Source: Comamonadaceae bacterium
GTDB lineage: Bacteria; Pseudomonadota; Gammaproteobacteria; Burkholderiales; Burkholderiaceae_C
Direction of reading: 5' to 3'
Assembly: GCA_021286965.1 (NCBI GenBank)
Contig: JAJTBK010000528.1
Coordinates: 1 to 9,084 of the forward strand
Length of the DNA stretch: 9,084 nucleotides
Shown piece by piece: positions 1-6,310 of the stretch. The translations under genes and the position numbers were made by a program. The notes beneath the pieces are model-generated. The model ran no database searches. It saw only the letters and a list, made by a program, of their open reading frames with translations, and was not told the origin of the DNA. Numbering within the stretch: the first letter of the stretch is position 1; each line of letters opens with the position of its first letter.

Positions 1-1155
1 GGCGGCGTTGAGCGCCAGGATGTTGGTCTGGAAGGCGATCGAGTCGATGAGCTGCGTGATCTCGCCGATGCGCGCCGAGGAGGTGCGGATCTTGTCCATG
101 GTCTGCGCCACGCTGTCCACGGCGTCGTTGCCGGCCTGCACAACGCTGGCCGCCTCACCCGCGAGCTGCGCCGCCTGGCTGGCGGAAGCGGTGGTTTGCT
201 GCACGCTGCCGGTGATTTGCTCCATGGCGGCGGCGGTTTGCTCCAGGTTGCTGGCCTGGCTTTCGGTGCGCGCCGACAGGTCGAGGTTGCCCTGCGCCAC
301 CTCGCTCACGGCGCTCAAGGTTTGGCCCGATTGCACGCGCGCATCGCGCACCACGGAGCGCAGGTTGACGCTGATCTGCGACAGGGCCTTTTCCATCTCG
401 CCCAGGGCACCACGGTGGTCGGTGCGCACGTTCAGCGTCAGGTCGCAGGCGGCCATGCGGTTGGCCAGGCGCACCATGTGCTGCATGGGACGCACGGTGA
501 GGTGGTAGGCACGCAGCGCCACGCCGCCAGTAAGTGCGGCCACGCCGATCCAGGCCAGGCTGGCGCCCCAGGTCAGCGTTTGCCCGCCGATGCTGGCAGC
601 AGCAAAGGCCGCGCACAGCAGCAGCAGGCACAGCAGCGCCAGGCGCGCGCCCGTGCCCAGCCGCAGGGCACGCCGCAAGCGGCTGGTGAGGCCGTGGGTG
701 TAGACATCGCCGCGCTGCAGGCGGTGCAGGCGCTGGCCCCGGGCTTTTTCGGCGCGCATGGTGGCGTACAGGCGCTCGGCGGCGTCGATTTGTTCGCGCG
801 TGGCCTCGGTGCGTACCGACATGTAGCCCGACGGGCGGTTACCGTCCATGAGCGGGGTGACGTTGACCATGACCCAGTAGTGGTCGCCGTTCTTGCGCCG
901 GTTCTTCACCGGCGCCGACCAGGGCTGGCCGCTGGCGATGGTGGCCCAGAGGTCGCGGTAGGCTTCCTCGGGCATGTCGGGGTGGCGCACGAGGTTGTGC
1001 GGCTGGCCCAGCAGCTCCTCGCGTGCAAAGCCGCTGACGTCGATGAACGCCGGGTTGCAGTAGGTGATGCGGCCCTGCAGGTCGGTGATGGAGACCAGGT
1101 TTTGGCCGGTGGGGAAGGGGTACTCGCGGCCGGAGACGGGAAGGTTGCTACGCAT
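1..1155 (-). CDS. Aer-like methyl-accepting chemotaxis protein with PAS domain (3' end outside window)
   Basis: Membrane chemoreceptor that controls CheA through CheW and so biases flagellar rotation. The visible 385 residues run in frame to the left edge. A PAS domain covers about residues 10-120, with the Aer-type signatures RHPDMP (57-62) and KNRRKNGDHYW (84-94). In E. coli Aer this domain binds FAD and reports redox or oxygen state. Two hydrophobic segments (about 172-190 and 193-213) separated by a few residues form a hairpin in the membrane, leaving almost no periplasmic part. A HAMP-like linker follows (about 214-268), then the coiled-coil signalling domain. The last visible residues, FQTNILALNAA, are the start of the conserved hairpin tip that touches CheW and CheA. 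The start is ATG at 1155, preceded by AAGGAG seven bases upstream. It lies 19 nt after cheW in the same direction, so the two are probably one operon. Bound FAD is inferred from family resemblance; the gene is called Aer-like, not aer, because many PAS-MCP paralogs exist. Confidence 0.93.
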   Translation of the reverse strand, partial: MRSNLPVSGREYPFPTGQNLVSITDLQGRITYCNPAFIDVSGFAREELLGQPHNLVRHPDMPEEAYRDLWATIASGQPWSAPVKNRRKNGDHYWVMVNVTPLMDGNRPSGYMSVRTEATREQIDAAERLYATMRAEKARGQRLHRLQRGDVYTHGLTSRLRRALRLGTGARLALLCLLLLCAAFAAASIGGQTLTWGASLAWIGVAALTGGVALRAYHLTVRPMQHMVRLANRMAACDLTLNVRTDHRGALGEMEKALSQISVNLRSVVRDARVQSGQTLSAVSEVAQGNLDLSARTESQASNLEQTAAAMEQITGSVQQTTASASQAAQLAGEAASVVQAGNDAVDSVAQTMDKIRTSSARIGEITQLIDSIAFQTNILALNAA

Positions 1156-1162
1156 GGGGGGG

Positions 1163-1168
1163 CTCCTT
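1163..1168 (-). promoter_or_regulatory. Shine-Dalgarno AAGGAG of the Aer-like receptor gene
   Basis: AAGGAG on the minus strand, seven bases ahead of the ATG at 1155 and inside the 19-nt gap after the cheW stop. It fixes the receptor start and supports translation from a shared cheW-receptor transcript. Confidence 0.75.
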
Positions 1169-1174
1169 CGGGCG

Positions 1175-1711
1175 TCAGGCGCTGGTGGCGGCGATGGCGG
1201 TGGTATCGAGCTCCGCCAGGCGGGTGCTGCCCAGCAAGGCGGCGATGTCCACCAGGATGAGCATCCGGCCTTCGACGTCGGCAATGGCGCGCACGTAGGC
1301 CAGGGCCGGATCGCCGGCGAACTGCGGCGCCGGGCGCAGCGCCTGCGCAGGCAGGGCGACGACGTCGGCCACAGCATCGACCACGGCGCCGAGCACGCGG
1401 CCGGCGACGTTGAGCACGATGACGACGGTGGTGTCGTCGTAGCGCAGGTCTTCGCAGCCGAGCTGCAGGCGCAGGTCGATGATGGGGACGATGACGCCGC
1501 GCAGGTTGATCACGCCCAGCACCGAGGCTGGCGCGTGCGCCAGGCGCGTGGGGGCTTCGTAGGAGCGGATTTCCTGCACGTGCAGGATGTCAACGCCGTA
1601 AACCTCCTGGCCGAGGTGGAACACCAGGAATTCTTGCGGCTGTGCCTGGCCGGATGCGGTGGCACTGGCGGCACGGGGGGAGGAGGTGGAGAGAGAGGTA
1701 GAAAATGACAT
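1175..1711 (-). CDS. cheW: CheW chemotaxis coupling protein
   Basis: Cytoplasmic SH3-like adaptor that joins chemoreceptors to the CheA kinase. It has 178 residues, close to the roughly 150-170 usual for CheW, with an extra Ser/Ala-rich N-terminal tail (about residues 1-25) that looks disordered. The core begins at EFLVFHLGQEVYGVDI (27-42). It contains VQEIRSYE (45-52) and the hallmark VLGVINLRGVIVPIIDLR (64-81), whose NLRG arginine (R71) corresponds to the conserved receptor- and CheA-contacting arginine. There is no kinase, receiver or phosphodonor domain, so this is CheW and not CheV or CheA. The ATG at 1711 is the first in frame and has no convincing Shine-Dalgarno; a perfect dyad sits one base upstream. 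The stop is TGA at 1177-1175, and the Aer-like receptor follows directly. The pairing suggests CheW made together with its receptor. Whether it is the only CheW in the genome cannot be seen here. Confidence 0.95.
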   Translation of the reverse strand: MSFSTSLSTSSPRAASATASGQAQPQEFLVFHLGQEVYGVDILHVQEIRSYEAPTRLAHAPASVLGVINLRGVIVPIIDLRLQLGCEDLRYDDTTVVIVLNVAGRVLGAVVDAVADVVALPAQALRPAPQFAGDPALAYVRAIADVEGRMLILVDIAALLGSTRLAELDTTAIAATSA

Positions 1712-1712
1712 G

Positions 1713-1731
1713 GCTGAAATATCTTTTCAGC
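1713..1731. promoter_or_regulatory. Perfect 7-bp inverted repeat immediately upstream of cheW
   Basis: GCTGAAA (1713-1719), five bases, then TTTCAGC (1725-1731), perfectly complementary. It ends one base before the cheW ATG. As DNA it is a 19-bp dyad suited to a dimeric regulator. As mRNA it would form a 7-bp hairpin over the ribosome-binding region. The cheW leader shows no other Shine-Dalgarno. Either role is inference; the symmetry is directly visible. Confidence 0.5.
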
Positions 1732-1806
1732 GAATGTATCATTTTTAATGTGTTTGTATCAATTTTGCATTTTGTGTTCCGCGTTTTTGTGATTTTTACA
1801 AAATAG
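1732..1806 (-). promoter_or_regulatory. AT-rich probable promoter region of the cheW-receptor operon
   Basis: This stretch is strikingly AT-rich against the GC-rich surroundings and lies directly upstream of cheW, so it is the natural promoter site. On the minus strand TTGATA (1757-1762) resembles a sigma-70 -35 box, but no good -10 hexamer follows at 16-18 bp. I see no convincing sigma-28 flagellar promoter (TAAA ... GCCGATAA) either. The location is supported; the exact elements are not. Confidence 0.4.
1735..1761. repeat. Direct repeat of TGTATCA with 20-bp period
   Basis: TGTATCA at 1735-1741 recurs at 1755-1761, each followed by an A/T run. On the minus strand this reads TGATACA, 13 bases, TGATACA. 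The spacing of about two helical turns puts both copies on the same DNA face, as expected for paired regulator sites, though AT-rich chance similarity is possible. Confidence 0.45.
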
Positions 1807-1910
1807 CCTGGTGGGCAACATGCCTCGGATCGCAGCAGACCCGGGAGGGGCTGAAGGAGAGGCTGCCACCGTTGTTCAAGCGGATAAAAGGCATCTAACG
1901 CCCGCCCCGC
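1807..1910. other. Intergenic stretch with no recognisable content
   Basis: Between the AT-rich cheW promoter region and the repeat-like sequence before the alaS terminator. A short open frame crosses it on the plus strand from 1811 but runs into alaS antisense, has no ribosome-binding site and resembles no family I know. I find no RNA gene, riboswitch or terminator here. Confidence 0.5.
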
Positions 1911-1940
1911 AAGCGCTAGCAGCTCCCAATTTGATAGTAA
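1911..1940. repeat. Possible Comamonadaceae-type intergenic repeat fragment
   Basis: The bases AAGCGCTAGCAGCT (1911-1924) followed by AATTTGATAGTAA (1928-1940) resemble a short intergenic repeat that I associate from memory with Comamonadaceae genomes (AGCGCT, GCAGCTAT and TTTGATAG modules). It abuts the alaS terminator. Only one copy is in the window, so repeat status cannot be shown from this sequence alone. Confidence 0.35.
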
Positions 1941-1941
1941 T

Positions 1942-1965
1942 AAAAAAACCGCCTGGCGGCGGTTT
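1942..1965 (-). terminator. Rho-independent terminator of alaS
   Basis: Read on the minus strand: AAACCGCC (1965-1958), loop GCCA (1957-1954), GGCGGTTT (1953-1946), with the T-run continuing to 1942. This is a perfect 8-bp GC-rich stem, a tetraloop and a run of seven T. It begins 23 nt after the alaS stop. It should end alaS transcription before the cheW promoter region, making the two minus-strand units independent. Confidence 0.88.
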
Positions 1966-1988
1966 GGGGATGGGGGCGTGGCAAGGAA

Positions 1989-4631
<2,643 letters not shown>

Positions 4632-4693
4632 GGTCAGAGGGGGGTGGTGCGGGGCGCGCCCAGGCGGCGCCAGTCCGTGGGGACGAACCTGCG

Positions 4694-4699
4694 ATTATA
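4694..4699 (-). promoter_or_regulatory. Candidate -10 box (TATAAT) for alaS
   Basis: A perfect sigma-70 TATAAT on the minus strand in a short AT island of the otherwise GC-rich 135-bp divergent intergenic region. It predicts a transcription start near 4687 and a leader of about 55 nt. No convincing -35 hexamer lies 16-18 bp upstream. The same island (TATAGA on the plus strand, 4696-4701) could serve gabD weakly. Confidence 0.5.
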
Positions 4700-4754
4700 G
4701 ATTTCGCCCCCGGCCAGCGCTGCCGGCGGCAGTATGCTGGCGCCTTTGCCGTTC

Positions 4755-4759
4755 TGGAG
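4755..4759 (+). promoter_or_regulatory. Shine-Dalgarno (TGGAG) setting the gabD start
   Basis: TGGAG lies seven bases before the ATG at 4767. An in-frame ATG at 4734 would add 11 residues (MLAPLPFWSPA) that do not resemble the family N-terminus and has no ribosome-binding site, so 4767 is preferred. Confidence 0.6.
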
Positions 4760-4766
4760 CCCCGCC

Positions 4767-6251
4767 ATGCCCACACCTGCCTCGCCCCTGTCCTTGCTGC
4801 AAGACCCCGGCCTGCTGCGCACCGAGGCGCTCATTGGCGGCCAATGGCAGGCCGGCAGCACCCGCTTTGCCGTGCACGACCCGGCCACCGGCGAGCTGCT
4901 GACGCAGGTGGCCAACCTGGGCGTGCCCGAGGCGCAGGCCGCCATCGCCGCCGCCGAGGCCGCCGGCCCCGCCTGGCGCGCCCTGGGCGCCAAGGGGCGC
5001 AGCCAGCTGCTGCGGCGCTGGTTCGAGCTGCTGCTGGCGCACCAGGACGATCTGGCGCGCCTGATGACGGCCGAGCAAGGCAAGCCCCTGGCCGAGGCAC
5101 GCGGCGAAGTGGCCTACGGCGCCAGCTTCGTCGAGTGGTACGCCGAGGAGGCCAAGCGCGCCAACGGCCAGACCCTGCCGGCCTGGGATGCGCACAAGCG
5201 CATCTGGGTGCTGCGCCAGCCCATCGGCGTGTGCGCGGCCATCACGCCCTGGAACTTTCCGCTGGCCATGATCACGCGCAAGGTGGCGCCGGCTCTGGCA
5301 GCGGGCTGCACCGTGGTCATAAAACCTGCCGAGCAAACCCCGCTCACCGCCCTGGCCGCCGCCGAGCTGGCGCAGCGCGCCGGCCTGCCTGCGGGCGTGC
5401 TCAACATCCTGAGCGCCGACGGCGCGCAATCGGTCGCCATCGGCCAGGCGCTGTGCGCCAGCCCGGTGGTGCGCCACCTCTCGTTCACCGGCTCGACCGA
5501 GGTCGGGCGCCTGCTGATGGCGCAGTGCGCGCCGACGGTGAAGAAGCTCGCGCTCGAACTCGGGGGCAACGCACCCTTCATCGTCTTTGACGACGCCGAC
5601 CTGGACAGCGCCGTCGAAGGGGCTTTTGCCAGCAAATACCGCAACGCCGGCCAGACCTGTGTCTGCAGCAACCGTTTCTATGTGCAAAGCGGGGTGTACG
5701 ACGCCTTCGTCACCCGCCTCGCCGCCCGGGTGCAGGCGGCCAGCGTGGGCAACGGCTTTGCCCCCGGGGTGCAGATCGGGCCGCTGATCGACGCCGCCGC
5801 GCTGGCCAAGGTGCAGGCGCATGTCGATGACGCCCTGGCGCAGGGCGCGCGCCTGGTGACGGGCGGGCAGCGCCTGGCCCAGCCCGGCGGCGGCGCCTTC
5901 TACGCCCCCACGGTGCTGGCCGACGCCCACGCCGCCATGCGCTGCGCGCGCGAGGAAACCTTCGGCCCGCTGGCCCCCATTTTTCGCTTTGACACCGAGG
6001 CCGAGGCTGTGGCTGCCGCCAACGCCACTGAATTCGGCCTGGCGAGCTATTTCTACAGCCGCGACATCGGGCGCATCCTGCGCGTGGGCGAGGCGCTGGA
6101 ATACGGCATGGTGGGCGTCAACACCGGGCTGATCTCGTCGGAGCAGGCGCCGTTTGGCGGCGTCAAGCAGTCCGGCCTGGGGCGCGAAGGCGGGCAGGAC
6201 GGCATGGACGAATACCTGGAAACGAAATACCTGTGCCTGGGCAACGTGTAG
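4767..6251 (+). CDS. gabD: NAD(P)+-dependent succinate-semialdehyde dehydrogenase (GabD type)
   Basis: Cytoplasmic aldehyde dehydrogenase that would oxidise succinate semialdehyde to succinate, the last step of 4-aminobutyrate breakdown into the TCA cycle. It has 494 residues against 482 for E. coli GabD. The whole fold is present: the ITPWNFPLAM catalytic asparagine (N163), the cofactor-binding lysine in VIKPAEQTPLTAL (K186), FTGSTEVG in the nucleotide-binding fold, the general base E264 in LELGGNAPF, and the nucleophile C298 in NAGQTCVCSNRFYVQ. The second cysteine, C300, matches the CVC arrangement of GabD enzymes. The C-terminal part has EETFGPLAPIFRF and PFGGVKQSGLGREGG. It is divergent from alaS. 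No gabT, gabP or gabR lies beside it, so the substrate comes only from sequence type; glutarate semialdehyde (DavD-like) is the main alternative. It ends 59 nt before the next gene, with no terminator between. Confidence 0.88.
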   Translation: MPTPASPLSLLQDPGLLRTEALIGGQWQAGSTRFAVHDPATGELLTQVANLGVPEAQAAIAAAEAAGPAWRALGAKGRSQLLRRWFELLLAHQDDLARLMTAEQGKPLAEARGEVAYGASFVEWYAEEAKRANGQTLPAWDAHKRIWVLRQPIGVCAAITPWNFPLAMITRKVAPALAAGCTVVIKPAEQTPLTALAAAELAQRAGLPAGVLNILSADGAQSVAIGQALCASPVVRHLSFTGSTEVGRLLMAQCAPTVKKLALELGGNAPFIVFDDADLDSAVEGAFASKYRNAGQTCVCSNRFYVQSGVYDAFVTRLAARVQAASVGNGFAPGVQIGPLIDAAALAKVQAHVDDALAQGARLVTGGQRLAQPGGGAFYAPTVLADAHAAMRCAREETFGPLAPIFRFDTEAEAVAAANATEFGLASYFYSRDIGRILRVGEALEYGMVGVNTGLISSEQAPFGGVKQSGLGREGGQDGMDEYLETKYLCLGNV

Positions 6252-6310
6252 CCGGAAAACCCCCTCCAATTATCGAGACTATGGTGCAATTTTTTCGATA
6301 GCATTGACCA
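6252..6310 (+). other. Short gap before the GGDEF/EAL gene, with weak inverted repeat
   Basis: The gap is AT-richer than its flanks. TATCGA (6271-6276) is mirrored by TCGATA (6295-6300). A six-codon frame, ATG at 6281 to TAG at 6299-6301 (MVQFFR), lies between them. There is no terminator, so read-through from gabD is possible. No good -35/-10 pair was found. Confidence 0.3.

Noticed and set aside
196..1260. Plus-strand open frame (354 aa) opposite the receptor gene
   Set aside because: Antisense to the chemoreceptor, with no family resemblance.
1675..1698. Purine-rich tract (pyrimidine-rich in cheW mRNA, containing ACCUCCUCC) as a regulatory or slipped-strand element
   Set aside because: It encodes the Ser-rich CheW N-terminus and the repeat units are irregular; there is no clear sign of phase variation or of pairing with a specific target.
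1836..1870. GGGAGGGGCTGAAGGAGAGG-like segment as a riboswitch
   Set aside because: Superficial similarity to glycine riboswitch purine motifs only. No paired aptamer architecture, and no suitably placed downstream gene on the plus strand.
4715..4722. CAGCGCTG 8-bp palindrome between alaS and gabD as an operator
   Set aside because: Short palindromes are common at this GC content and the flanks do not extend the symmetry.
4734..4766. Upstream ATG as gabD start
   Set aside because: Adds 11 residues not seen in the family; the ATG at 4767 has TGGAG seven bases upstream.
4695..6269. Minus-strand open frame (524 aa) opposite gabD
   Set aside because: Mirror of the dehydrogenase codons. It is low-complexity Gly/Ala/Arg/His-rich, with no motif.
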